Below are positions 1 to 10,567 of a stretch of DNA of 64,000 nucleotides, one piece after another. Position 1 is the stretch's first letter. Every line of letters begins with the position of its first letter. This stretch comes from Wolbachia endosymbiont of Folsomia candida (GTDB lineage: Bacteria; Pseudomonadota; Alphaproteobacteria; Rickettsiales; Anaplasmataceae), in contig NZ_CP015510.2 in the NCBI RefSeq assembly GCF_001931755.2, positions 1,178,001 to 1,242,000 of the forward strand, in the 5' to 3' direction. The position numbers and the translations under genes are program-made. Under the pieces are notes generated by a model, which was not told the origin of the DNA, did no database searches, and was given only the letters and a program-made list of their open reading frames with translations.

Positions 1-3000
1 TTGCTCCACCTTGGGCAATATTGAATTGATTATTATACTTACTGCTACTTACTATCAGACCATTTCCATTTACCAAACTTAAATCAAACACCATAGTTGG
101 GTTTTCTATAGTATCATTCTTACGGCCAACTATTATAGCATTGTGACAATGATAAATAGCTGTAGAAGAATTGCTGTACAATGCAGGGCTATCGCCATAC
201 CCACTATCCCAATGAGGGACAAGAAAATCACTATGAGGAACAGTGTACACTGGTTTTCTACCAATGAAGCTGTTGTCATATTCGTAATCACGGTGAGTAA
301 ACTGAGGAAGACAAAGCATTTCTACTTCAGAAGAAGGAGATACTGGAACAATACGTGATAAATTTCGACCATTTCTTTTATTGCTTGGGCTGGACATACC
401 AATAGAGCTACTACTTGGTTCCACTACTACTGTTTTTGGTTTTGTCATAATTTCTTGCATCATTTCACCAAAATCATTGCGCTTTGGAACATAAACACCT
501 TGCCGATTCAGTGATCCAGGAATAAATCTCTTTACACGAGTAGTATTCTCATCAACTAATCTAATTTCCCCAAGCCCCATACCATAAGCAGCTACCTGAG
601 TATTGTTCTGCAGATATTCCCATGCTTGCTCAGCTAATTTATTTACTACATCTTTCCTTGCTGCAAGGTATTGTACATCCTCAGGTGGTAGTTGCAGAGC
701 AAATGTATGCCAAAATAGCCGAAACTCTTGATTAGTGGTTAATTTGTACTTCTTATACTCAATGACCATACTTGTACCACTATAAAGTCCTTGACCAATA
801 AGAATTCCAAGACCAACTACAGTGCCAGCACCTGGTTTTCCAAGAGCAGTAAATGCAACACCTGTGACCACTGATGTACCAGAAAAAGCAACTCCTGCTA
901 TGCTATCTCTCCATTCTTTAGAGCCTTTTTTGCTATTTGCTAAATCAATTGATGAACTGACTAAATCATAAATATCAAATGGACTTGAGATCAGGCCAGC
1001 AAACCCTCTGGTTAAGAAAATACCATGTTTCATCTGTTTAATAACTTGTGGTGCTACTTTTACCACGCCATCTTCAATTAGCTGTGAAAACAGGGAAAAA
1101 CCAATTTCTCCAGCGCCAAGTAAAAAGCCCTGAGTATCTCCATAGCGTATAGAGTGAGCAATATCGTAATAGCCTTTAGCCATACTGATTCTGCCTGCTG
1201 CATTAGTGAGTCTATTTGGCCAGTGTTTAGTATTTGCAACTTCCATGTAATAAGGAAGAGCTTTAATTGACTGCTCTACTCTACCACTCAGAATTTTATT
1301 GAGCTCATAAGAATTTAGTCTTTGACCATTCTCAGAAAGCACTAAATCTTGTATAGTTTGAGCATTCTTAACTTCATTAATTGATCCTGAAAAAGGAAGA
1401 GAAGAAGTTGTTTGTACCGTTTCCTGAATGAATTCCTTTGAGTTACCTTTAAGTTTTTGCAGATATTCACGAGCTGTGATCTTTATTTTACCTGAACTTA
1501 AATTCTGCACCAAATCTTCGCTACTCATTCCAGAATTAATAAGTACAGGAGCACTACCTTCTGAATGTAATTTAGCTCCCATATTATATAAAGTTACTCG
1601 AGACACCTCTTTACCATCTACACTAACAGGGCCATGCTCTTGATCTTGTAGAGAAAGAAGATGACGTTCTGTTTGAATTGGTTTAGTTAAAACTTCCTTC
1701 TGCTGAAGTGTTAATGCATTATTCGCTTTAGTGACATCGAAATGTTCTACTAAGAATCCTTCTTCAGCCAGTTCATAGCCAGCATATTTTACCCCTTTTT
1801 CTACAACTTTCATCAGTTGATCAACACTTTTTAAATCAGATACCAAAGCAACGTTGCTATCAAAGTAGGTGTAAATATCTCCTGTGCGGTAAATAGCAAC
1901 TACGTGGTTACTAGTAACCAGGTGAATAGCAAAATCATCTGTTAATCCACTTACATAATGAGATAAATCATCAAGTGTTTTATAGCTTTTGATGTGACTT
2001 AAAGATGAAGGTAAGCTACTTGTAGGTGAGGTTAATTCCTGTTCAGCACTATCCAGTAAACGGCTAAGAGCGAAGATCTCTTTTTCCTCTCTAGTATATA
2101 TCTGCTTACCTTGCGCTAGACGTTCATATAGCTCGGCTGAGGTTTGTAGGTTGGATAGGAATAATTCATGTGACTTTTCTAATGCCCCACCTTGTTGCTC
2201 TAGAAACAACCCTTGAGAAAATATTCGAGTAATTGCTGCACATTTACCATTGATTTGAACATTTCGACTCTCAAGTGATGGTAAGTATAGTCCTTGTTTT
2301 ATTGCCTTTACTTCGATTTTATGGAAGTTACTATTTATATATTTATTTAACTTTACAAATGACTTTTGTTGTTTTTCGTTAGCTTGTACAAAATGTTTTT
2401 TTCCTTTTTTAGCACCTCTTGTTCTTAAGAGCTCTTGAATTTCCAAATTCCTAGCTAAGCCCAAGGGAGTTTTTCCATCTTTATCCTTAACATTAATAAA
2501 CTCACTTAATTTATTAGGGCTTGTGTCTTTTATGTGCTTTATTAGAGCTTCAACAACCTCCTTATGACCATCCCGTGCTGCATAATGTAGTGGAGTTAAG
2601 TGATCATCACCATCAGTAGCATGAATAATTGCCCCTTCATTTATAAAACTTTTAAGCTCTGTAATTTTCTGATTTTCACTTAACTTAACGTTTTTTATAA
2701 CGATAAATAGTTTTTGTGTTAACTCCAGAATGTTTTTAATAGAAGTAAAAAGATAGCTGCGATCATCTCTTCCCTGTCCTCTTTGTGCACAATAGGTCAA
2801 TGGAGAAAATTGATTCTCAGCTTGAGAATTAACATCGGCACCTGCATTCAATAAAGCCTGAACCATTTCTAAATTGCCATTCCTTGCTGCATAGATCAAT
2901 GGCGTAAAACGATTATCAGCCTTATCATTAACATTGGCATCCTTCTCCAGTAAAGTTTGAACTATTTGTAAGTTGTTCTTCTCTGCTGCATAGATTAATG

Positions 3001-6000
3001 GTGTAAAACGATTATTAGCCTTATCATTAACATTGGCACCCTTCTCCAGTAAAGCTTGAACTATTTGTAAGTTGTTCTCCTCTGCCGCATAGATCAATGG
3101 TGTAAAACGATTATTAGCCGCAGCATTAACATCGGCACCTGCATTCAATAAAGCCTGAACCATTTCTAAATTGCCATTCCTTGCTGCATAGATCAATGGC
3201 GTAAAACGATTATCAGCCTTATCATTAACATTGGCATCCTTCTCCAGTAAAGTTTGAACTATTTGTAAGTTGTTCTTCTCTGCTGCATAGATTAATGGTG
3301 TAAAACGATTATTAGCCTTATCATTAACATTGGCACCCTTCTCCAGTAAAGCTTGAACTATTTGTAAGTTGTTCTCCTCTGCCGCATAGATCAATGGTGT
3401 AAAACGATTATTAGCCGCAGCATTAACATCGGCACCTGCATTCAATAAAGCCTGAACCATTTCTAAATTGCCATTCCTTGCTGCATAGATCAATGGTGTA
3501 AAAAGATTACCAGCCTTAGCATTAACATCTGCTCTTTGTTCGACTAAAAATTTAGTGAATTTTACATAACCATCTTTAGCAGCAATGAGTAATAATGTTT
3601 GTTTTCCTCCATAATGACCATTAAGCAAAGATACAATTTCCTCATGAATTGGTAAATGCTCAATATAATCTTGAAATTTGTAACGACCATTTGCATCTTT
3701 TGCTTTCAGAATCGATATGACTGTATCTATGTGATAACTTCTATCAGCATAGATAAAAGGATACCAACCAAAAGTCCCATCAGCCTTAGTAACATCAGCA
3801 CCATTATTCAATAGAATCTGAACAATATCTGAATAACCATAAGCAGCAGCTAAATGAAGTGGTGTTCTTCCTGCTTTATCAAAACTATTGATAATATTTT
3901 GATTATTTCTTAATAACTCTTCAACTTTTCCTTTTTCATTATTTAAAACAGCAGTGTGTATTTCATACTTACTCTTATCATGCTTATCATTAGCCAACAT
4001 GCGATCAAAAAAATTGCGTATTACCTCATTTGTTTTCTTAAAAATATTATCACGCAAAAAGTCACATGCTAGCTGACGCTTTGGATTACTTTCCTGTCTT
4101 CCTACAATATCAGCAAGCAGGCCTGCAGCAAAATATTCAGCAAAAGTCTTATGGATAAAATAAGAATCGCCTTTGCTATCTATAGACTGAATGATTCCGA
4201 CCAATTTTAAGTCTTTCTCTTCTTCCTGAGAAAGCAATTTACGTTCGTCTGCAAGAATCTTCGTCTGCTCAGATTCGGAAAATAATTTATGAAGAGCTAA
4301 GCGTTGATGATCCTTATCTAAAGCTTTAGTTAACTTGCTTTTTACGTAACCAGGATTATTTTCAATTCTCGTTTTCTCTTTAAAATAAATATCATACTTT
4401 CTTTCAACAAATCTTTCATATAAATCTAGTATAGAGAGTTTTTTCACTTCTTCCGATAACTGAGATTCAGCTTGACTATTAGGGTTACAAGAATCTTCAA
4501 CAGTCTTCTGATAAACCTCAGCAAACATTCTTGTTAATAGTGGAATACTCATGAATTCATATTTCTTATCTTCTATATTTTTATAAAAATGCTCAAACAA
4601 TTCATTAATGTTCTTACCTACTGCTTCATCGATTACCTTATCATCAAACGTAAGTTTTAAACTTGTTTTCCAAAATTCCTTTAAAAACTTCTCTTGATTA
4701 TCTTTAGAGAATGGTTGAAAAGTATAGGAAAATACAGAAAGAGCTTTTTCTAGCTTATCTTTCACGTTTAACCTGGTAGTTATCTGTATTTTCGCTTTAG
4801 TGTCTTTTAAGAATTTCAATAATTCAATAACTGTTTCCTGATTTTTATCCGTAATTTCATCAAAGCCATCGAACAGCAGAGTAATTTTACCTTGGCCATT
4901 TATTCGATGCTCCAACAATTTTTCTGCTAGTCCTTCTTCTATTCCTGTATCAACTCCAGAAAAAAAACCTTTAATGATACCTTCTAAATCACCTATGTTA
5001 CTAAAATTCTCTAGCTGCTTCTGCAAGTTAATTAAATTAAGTTTTATAATCCACTCAAATTCTTCTGGCTGTTTTAGCAAATGTGCTAATGTAGTTGATT
5101 TACCCATACCTGGTTCATCAGCAATAACAACAGCTTTCTCGGTATCAGTAATTTGATTGAAATCATTTGCTTCAATAGGAAATTTACTGCTTTCATCCTT
5201 TAGGTCATGTATTTTATTTACTTCACCTTCAGAGCGTTTCCAGACTAGCTTATTATTCTCTCCATCTCTTTTGCTTTGAAGCCAATGAATATTGTAATAA
5301 TCGCTTAGTTTATTTTTGTTACACAAATCCTCAAAACTTTTTTCTTCGCTTTCACCCTTTAATACAATTATATGGTTTTTCTTATCAGAATTGTCATCTA
5401 TGGAAAGATCTTCATCTTTAGAGATTATAAACTTACTTTCATCCCTTATTCCACCAATAGTAAAAATATCTTTTTTTCCTTCTTTATCCGGTTTGTTTGC
5501 AACATACTGTTTAAGAGAGGCTTCTTTTATCACTACATGATAGAGTTTACGAGGTATATAAAAAGATGGATTATAAGAACGCTTCCAAGTTAGTTCATTG
5601 CCTTTTTTTTCAATTAAATGGGCAGTCCTTTTAGAATTAGTACTACATATTTGTTTAAAATCCTCTAGGTTTTTTTCTTCATCTTTGTCGGTTAATATGA
5701 TAAATTTATTTTCTTTACTGGCGTCATCTTCTCCTAATACACATATTGCATTTTCTCCCTGAATATTTAGCTCGGCAATTAACTTGGAAAGTTCATTTTT
5801 TGTTGTTCAGCTAATAATAAATAGGTCAGAGGGATTATTTTGAACACCATCTAAGAACTGATCTTTTTTCATCCCTTCAGATGTAACGTAATAAATAGAC
5901 TCAAGGTCACTAAGATCTGGTCGTTTATTGCCTATCTCTATTTTTTCACTGTTAATAAGCTTAGATAATACTTCTGCATCTATTAGATGTTTTGACTCTT

Positions 6001-6228
6001 GATCTATTAATGTACCTAAACTTACCTCTTCTCCTTGAAATATAACTTTTCCTTTTTTTAGAAGCTCTTTTTGTGAATCAGAAACAAGGTCAATAAAGCC
6101 ATTTTTTTTGTCACCTTCTTCCTGACATTTATCATAGGACGAACCATCTTCTTTAAATGCGAATTTATTGGCTAGAGCATCGTCTTTTTGAGCAATTAGA
6201 ATAATTTTTTTATTAGAATTTTTATAAA
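1..6228 (-). pseudogene. Giant NACHT-ankyrin toxin-like protein, 3' end beyond window, broken N-terminus
   Basis: One minus-strand frame stays open from 5806 to the left edge. It encodes a NACHT NTPase (Walker A GMGKST at about 5093-5119; Walker B LLFDGFDE at about 4858-4881). A long ankyrin block follows (about 3950-2430), then a C58/YopT-like protease motif: Cys in GKCAAI at 2238-2240, His in NHVVAIYR at 1904-1906, Asp in YFDSN at 1859-1861. After that comes a hydrophobic Gly/Ala-rich segment (about 1150-780) that resembles the TcdA/TcdB pore-forming region of giant toxins and the related segment of the 31082-41581 protein. Upstream of the NACHT are repeated modules ending in a WKRS motif. 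The frame is interrupted by TGA at 5807-5809, continues open upstream to about 6228, and then abruptly joins an unrelated plus-strand gene fragment. No good start lies between the TGA and the NACHT. Family context (known): WO EAM proteins combine such domains. The protease assignment is inference from spacing and motif. Confidence 0.75.
2831..3500. repeat. 297-bp tandem duplication within the ankyrin coding region
   Basis: Units 2831-3127 and 3128-3424 are identical by eye over 297 bp, which is exactly 3 x 99 bp or three 33-residue ankyrin repeats. A third partial copy starts at 3425 and stays near-identical for about 73 bp before diverging. The period preserves the reading frame, so copy-number change would add or remove three ankyrin repeats without breaking the protein. 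Perfect identity points to recent duplication or gene conversion. Confidence 0.93.
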
Positions 6229-6514
6229 GATAACAGAGGAAGAACTACTCTCTAAAATAAATAGAATGATTGAGCTTCTCACAAAATATGAAAGATTTGA
6301 GGAGTTGGAATATAAGATCAGAAGACTAAAATCAGAACTTGAAAGCGGCAAAAGTAAATATTCGACTGAAGTAATACAAGCCAGCATTAAAGAACGGGAA
6401 AAGGAAATGTTTGAGATCGAAGAAAAATATATTAAGCCAGTTAATTTGGTAGATGAAAGGCAAAGGTTAGTGAAACAACTGTTGAGCAGATATGAACGGA
6501 CGAAACTCCACTAG
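6229..6514 (+). pseudogene. 3' fragment of the WO hypothetical gene found intact at 11502-12485
   Basis: Plus-strand codons from about 6229 encode a charged, coiled-coil-like tail that matches the C-terminus of the intact 327-aa protein at 11502-12485. Shared features include FEELEYKI/VRRLK, an EIEEKYIK motif and VKQL near the end. No start or upstream domain is present, and the fragment abuts the truncated 5' end of the giant NACHT gene on the opposite strand, marking a recombination junction. It ends in SRYERTKLH. The 14692-14787 fragment has the same SRYER-KLH ending, but the intact copy does not, so the two fragments come from one related paralogue. Not expected to be functional. Confidence 0.8.
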
Positions 6515-6543
6515 CTTATACAATGCTCGCGCTAAACAATGCT

Positions 6544-7467
6544 TTACTCTTGTAATTTTTTTATTTCATTAACAGATAGTCCAGTTAATCTCGCAACAGT
6601 GTCAATATCCATATTTTCGGCTAGCATTGTCTTTGCCACTTCAATTTCCCTCGCTTTTCTGCCTTCTTCTCTGCCTTCCTCTCTGCCTTCCTCTCTGCCA
6701 CGTTTTTCACCGATTTGGATGCCTTCACCTCTAGCATCATCAAGCCGTTGTTCCCAAATAGCTGCCTCTTTCTGTACACTCAAAATCCTTTCTTCATAAG
6801 CTGCTAGATCTTTTTTATTCCAGTTAAACCTATCTAATTCATCATATGCTAACTTTATTATTGGTGATTGTTCTGCTATCTTTTTTAGATCTTCATCTGT
6901 AGTATCTTCTGCGTATTTGAAGAAAAATAGCCAACGCTCAATTATATTTTCTAGTTGTTCTACTTCGCTTTTAGGAAATTTTGGTAACTCAATAAAAATA
7001 AATTGAAAATCTTTTAAGTAATGTCCATTAGTTTTTATATCACGTATATTGTGTGTGGACATATAATCAATCTCTTTAGGAAATAAATTACAATTGGAAA
7101 TAGCTATGAAATAAACTTTTTGTAAATCAATGTAGTTATCAGATTTATCTAGTTGTTTTGAGTAAGCTTTAGCAGCATAAAGTTGAGCACGTTTTTCAAA
7201 GCCCTTGTCTCTAGCAACCTGCATCTCTACTACATATCTGGCACCGCTAGAGTCTTTACAAAGAATATCAACTATACTTTGTTTATCAGAGGCAATCTCA
7301 GGGTCCATAATAGTACTGAGGAATTTGATTTTTTTTATTTCGCTGCTACCAGAAAAGCCCAAGATATCGTTTAAAAAGTGTATAAGAATATTTTTGTTCT
7401 TCTCAGAGCCGAATATTTTCTTGAAGCATAGATCATTCCTAGGGTCAAGAAATTTAGAAATAGCCAT
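6544..7467 (-). CDS. Rpn family recombination-promoting nuclease / putative transposase (copy 1)
   Basis: A 307-aa protein starting MAISKFLDPRNDL. It has the Rpn/PD-(D/E)XK layout: an N-terminal phage/Rpn signature (residues 1-40), then DPEIASDKQSIVDILCKD and YVVEMQ, where the Asp and Glu-x-Gln fit the nuclease motif. A C-terminal helical tail carries a repetitive REEGREEGREEG stretch near residue 260. Rpn proteins (known) are DNA endonucleases that stimulate RecA-independent recombination. It is one of three paralogues in the window (also 9629 and 14805). Like the 14805 copy, it lies directly after a broken 3' fragment of another gene. The tandem Arg-Glu-Glu-Gly codons are a replication-slippage-prone spot where copies differ in length. 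Confidence 0.85.
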   Translation of the reverse strand: MAISKFLDPRNDLCFKKIFGSEKNKNILIHFLNDILGFSGSSEIKKIKFLSTIMDPEIASDKQSIVDILCKDSSGARYVVEMQVARDKGFEKRAQLYAAKAYSKQLDKSDNYIDLQKVYFIAISNCNLFPKEIDYMSTHNIRDIKTNGHYLKDFQFIFIELPKFPKSEVEQLENIIERWLFFFKYAEDTTDEDLKKIAEQSPIIKLAYDELDRFNWNKKDLAAYEERILSVQKEAAIWEQRLDDARGEGIQIGEKRGREEGREEGREEGRKAREIEVAKTMLAENMDIDTVARLTGLSVNEIKKLQE

Positions 7468-7949
7468 AACTCAAGATACCTGCAAAACCATTAATAATTA
7501 TATATCATTTTTGATTAATGTTCAATGTTTTTGTTATAGCTCTCATTATAGTAATAAATTTAGGCTTAACTTTAAGTTTCAAGTGCTACACAAATCTTCC
7601 ATTTTTAACAAGCATTCTAGCTTACCCTTCTGTAGTGTGAGAAGCTAACGTCTCAATCGATTATTATCACTCGAGAAAACGAGCGCATTAACTTCTCACA
7701 TTTTGATTATAAATAATTCAAAAATAGCATTCAATATATTTTAGTGGAAAAATTTATAATAGAAAGTGGCATTTGTTGATATAATAGGTGATCATATTTG
7801 GTTATAACCCTCATTAATAGTAAATTCATGCCTAATCTCAAGCTTCAAGTGTATTTATTTTTAAACGGACCGTTTTATATCACGTTAGAACGCAATTTTA
7901 AGCTTGGGTGGTAGTTTTTTATCTTCTTGTATTATCCGCTCTGTAATCC
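7468..7949. other. Intergenic block upstream of Rpn copy 1, related to the block at 15717-15960
   Basis: No gene seen. The first 60 bp resemble the leaders of the other two Rpn genes, with an A/T-rich stretch containing a TACCT and an AATTATA-like sequence. The distal part (about 7800-7945) is similar to 15830-15960, including TTAGAACGCAA followed by TTTAAGCTT. The similarity ends where the Tn5-like IS starts. An imperfect inverted repeat, TGTGAGAAGCTAA at 7636-7648 and TTAACTTCTCACA at 7688-7700 (12 of 13 pair), encloses a smaller CTCG/CGAG stem. It could form a hairpin of unknown role. Confidence 0.5.
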
Positions 7950-9483
7950 TTACTTTTACCCATAACTTTGAGAAGTTATTATGTGAAGCATAACCATGCT
8001 CTCTCTAAGATTTTCATAGCCTCGCCATAGAGTCATACTTCCTGGTAAATTATCACCTTTTCTATTCATAAACCCACCTAATTTTCCTAACCAAATAATA
8101 GCTTGTTTTATGTTTGGAGGTTCTTCGGGCAATGTGGCCACTTGATGCTCACGTATGTAAAGAGCTTTCCACTCTTCATTGCTTAGAACCTTAGTGCAAG
8201 CCTCCATAGGATGCGATAAAGCCACTTTTGTTAAATATAAAATTTTAAATGTAATAATGCTCTTTATAGCAATTAATTTCTGTAGCCTTTCCTTTGTAGT
8301 TAAACGAGAGCTTTCTATTTTACATCCTGATTTTAAAATTCTAAAGTATTCTTCAATTTTCCATCGTAGCTTATACCAATTTATCCTTTCTATGGCATCT
8401 AAAGTGCTATTAACTGGTACATTAGTTAACAAAGTCCAATCGATAGCTTCAACTCCTTTAGGAGGATCCATTTCCTTTGCGCTTACCACATATACAGCGA
8501 CTTTATCACTTATTTTATGTGCTGTATCTTTTGACCCATAAATGTAAGGCGCTCTGATAGGTATATAGCCTTTCATATATTTTACTTCAATATTTGCTTT
8601 TCTTGACTTCTGGTGCCCGTTTTTAGCAACTTCCAAGACGATTTTCTCTTTTACCGGAAGTTGAGCTATGCGTGTTTGCAAATCTGTTTTTCCCTCTTCA
8701 GTACAGATAAATTTTCTATTAGCTCGGTTACGGATTACATAAAAACTACCCAATGATTCAGCTATCCATAAAAATTTGAAGATATCTGCTTCCCTATCAC
8801 CAAGAGTGACAAGTTGTACATCTTTGGAAACGTTATTTATGGTTTCTTTTAGTGCTGCTATCCACTTATAACTTTCTTTCTCCTCTATAGAAGTACGGTA
8901 TTTCCTATTTGCTTTTTCTTTTGCTGTTTCTTCTTTTCTAGCGGGACGCGCCCAGCACTGTTGAGAAGATAAACCTAAAGGTAATCCTTCTTTACTGACC
9001 ATTAAGGCACTATGCAGCAGCAAACCCTTTTTATGCTTTGTATAAGCTTTAGAAATACTGCCTAGCCCTTTGGTATTTATATGAGAGTCAAAATCCAAAT
9101 AACTAGTATCTTGGATTGAAAATATAAGCTTATTTCCTTTTATCCTTTCCGCTGTTTCTTTATGATGAGAAGAATAAATTTTCTCGGCCTCAAGCTTTTC
9201 ATTACTAAACAACCTGTACGCGCCCTTAGCTTCTTTCCATCCACCACAACTTTGATTAATTGATCCAGATGCCTTACGCTCTATAAGATAACTTGTTGTA
9301 ATAAGCCTCTTATTAAGCCTTATATCTCCCAGATTAACATGTCTCAACTCTCTTTCTAGCCATTTGTCCCCTAAGCTATCAGTATATTGCGTATTTGTAT
9401 TTACTCCGTACATTTTTAAACCCTTTATCAAATATATGAATTTGCTATTTTACTAGCTTTTTTATATTTGTGGGTAAAAGTAA
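7950..9483 (-). mobile_element. Tn5/IS50-like IS4-family insertion sequence, copy A
   Basis: A 1534-bp element bounded by perfect inverted termini TTACTTTTACCC / GGGTAAAAGTAA. It is the reverse complement of copy B at 29564-31097, and the encoded protein is identical. The flanks (CTCTGTAATCC on the left, GTGTATTAGGT on the right) are not a target duplication, unlike copy B, so one side has been rearranged since insertion. It interrupts the intergenic block that upstream of Rpn copy 3 continues toward an XRE gene, and on the right joins a truncated gene end. Confidence 0.9.
7956..9413 (-). CDS. IS4-family (IS50/Tn5-like) DDE transposase, copy A
   Basis: The preferred start is ATG at 9413 (MYGVNTNTQYT), with AAGGG seven bases upstream, giving 485 aa. 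An upstream in-frame TTG at 9431 would give 491 aa. The N-terminal part (LGDIRLNKRL, then GGWKEAKGAYRLF) matches the DNA-binding region of Tn5 transposase. Catalytic motifs are visible: an early Asp in IQDTSYLDFD, Asp in LGDREADIF, and the Y-(2)-R-(3)-E-(6)-K signature in YKLRWKIEEYFRILK. The stop codon lies inside the inverted terminus. The protein is full length with no frameshift, so it is probably active. It catalyses cut-and-paste transposition of its own element. Confidence 0.93.
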   Translation of the reverse strand: MYGVNTNTQYTDSLGDKWLERELRHVNLGDIRLNKRLITTSYLIERKASGSINQSCGGWKEAKGAYRLFSNEKLEAEKIYSSHHKETAERIKGNKLIFSIQDTSYLDFDSHINTKGLGSISKAYTKHKKGLLLHSALMVSKEGLPLGLSSQQCWARPARKEETAKEKANRKYRTSIEEKESYKWIAALKETINNVSKDVQLVTLGDREADIFKFLWIAESLGSFYVIRNRANRKFICTEEGKTDLQTRIAQLPVKEKIVLEVAKNGHQKSRKANIEVKYMKGYIPIRAPYIYGSKDTAHKISDKVAVYVVSAKEMDPPKGVEAIDWTLLTNVPVNSTLDAIERINWYKLRWKIEEYFRILKSGCKIESSRLTTKERLQKLIAIKSIITFKILYLTKVALSHPMEACTKVLSNEEWKALYIREHQVATLPEEPPNIKQAIIWLGKLGGFMNRKGDNLPGSMTLWRGYENLRESMVMLHIITSQSYG

Positions 9484-9596
9484 GTGTATTAGGTCGGTGG
9501 ATAAAGGGGTATAAAGAAAAAGAGTCAGGAGCATTACAAGGTAGTAGTAATGTAGTTCATTATGATAAAGAGAGGTTTGATTTAAAGATAGAGTAA
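9484..9596 (+). pseudogene. C-terminal remnant of an unidentified gene cut by IS copy A
   Basis: Directly right of the IS, plus-strand codons read VLGRWIKGYKEKESGALQ and continue to a stop TAA at 9594-9596, about 35 codons in all. There is no start, and the IS lies where the rest of the gene should be. The residue pattern is ordinary and coding-like, but I do not recognise the parent gene. Confidence 0.5.
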
Positions 9597-9628
9597 GACT
9601 ATGAAGTTCTGTCTAATATAGGAGAAGA

Positions 9629-10567
9629 TTATAGTGTCTTTTCTTCTTGTAGTTGTTTTATTTCATCAAGAGTAAGGTCAGTGAATTTAGCAATAGTATT
9701 GATATCAACCCTATCAGCAAGCATTGCCTTTGCTACTTCGATTTTCCCTTTCTCCGCACCAATTTTGATGCCTTCTTCTCTGCCACGTTCTGCACCGATT
9801 TGGATGCCTTCTTCTCTACATTCTTTTTTACCTTTTTCAGTAGCATCATCAAGCCTTTGTTCCCAAATAGCTGCTTCTTTCTGTATATCCATAATTCTCT
9901 CTTCGTAAGCTGCTAGATCTTTTTCATTCCAGTGAAACTTATCTAATTCATCATATGCGAGCTTTATAATTGGTGCTTGTTCTGCAATTTTTTTTAGGTC
10001 TTCATCTGTAGTATCCTCTGCATACCGAAAGAAATAGCACCAACGTTCTATAGTATTCTCTAGTTGATCTACTGTGCTTTTAAGAAATTTAGGCAATTCA
10101 ATGAAAACAAACTGAAAGTCTTTTAAGTAATGTCCATTGGTTTTGATATCACGTATATTATGAGTGGAAATATAATGAACATCCATGGGAAATAAATTAC
10201 AATTGGAAATGGCGATGAAGTAAACTTTTTGTAAATCAAAATAACTGCATGACTGTCTAGAATAAGCTTTAGCAGCATATAGTTGGGCGCGTTTTTCAAA
10301 GCCTTTATCTCTAGCGACCTGCATCTCGATTACGAATCTATTACCAGTAGAATCTTTGCAAAGAATATCAACTATACTTTGTTTATCAGAAGCAATCTCA
10401 GGATCCATGATAGTACTGAGGAATTCTACTTCTTGTATTGCATTTTTCTCAGTAAACCCTAAAATATCATTTAGAAAGTGGATAAGAATATTTTGATTTT
10501 TCTCAGTACCAAAGATTCGTTTGAACGTTAGATCACATTTTGGGTCTAAAAACTTAGAAATAGCCAT
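9629..10567 (-). CDS. Rpn family recombination-promoting nuclease / putative transposase (copy 2)
   Basis: The start chosen is the ATG of MAISKFLDPKCDL at 10567. The in-frame TTG six bases upstream is unlikely. The protein has about 312 aa and the same architecture as copies 1 and 3: the DPEIASDKQSIVDILCKD and FVIEMQ nuclease core, IELPKFLKS in the middle, and a Glu/Lys/Gly-rich tail. The tail is longer here, with several EEGIQIGAE-type units. The preceding 60 bp are nearly the same as upstream of copy 3 (GATCAAGGTACCTAAAAAAGCATT), so the leaders were duplicated with the genes. Known family role: DNA cleavage that promotes recombination. Confidence 0.85.
   Translation of the reverse strand: MAISKFLDPKCDLTFKRIFGTEKNQNILIHFLNDILGFTEKNAIQEVEFLSTIMDPEIASDKQSIVDILCKDSTGNRFVIEMQVARDKGFEKRAQLYAAKAYSRQSCSYFDLQKVYFIAISNCNLFPMDVHYISTHNIRDIKTNGHYLKDFQFVFIELPKFLKSTVDQLENTIERWCYFFRYAEDTTDEDLKKIAEQAPIIKLAYDELDKFHWNEKDLAAYEERIMDIQKEAAIWEQRLDDATEKGKKECREEGIQIGAERGREEGIKIGAEKGKIEVAKAMLADRVDINTIAKFTDLTLDEIKQLQEEKTL

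Noticed and set aside
2831..3500. CRISPR-like regular repeats
   Set aside because: The units are contiguous, in frame and encode ankyrin repeats; there are no spacers and no cas genes.
5316..5593. Overlapping plus-strand ORFs in the NACHT gene
   Set aside because: Antisense shadows of an AT-rich, Lys/Asp-rich coding region with no independent support.
6539..6799. Plus-strand Ser/Pro-rich ORF opposite the Rpn tail
   Set aside because: It is the antisense shadow of the repetitive Arg-Glu-Glu-Gly codons of the Rpn gene and has no ribosome site.
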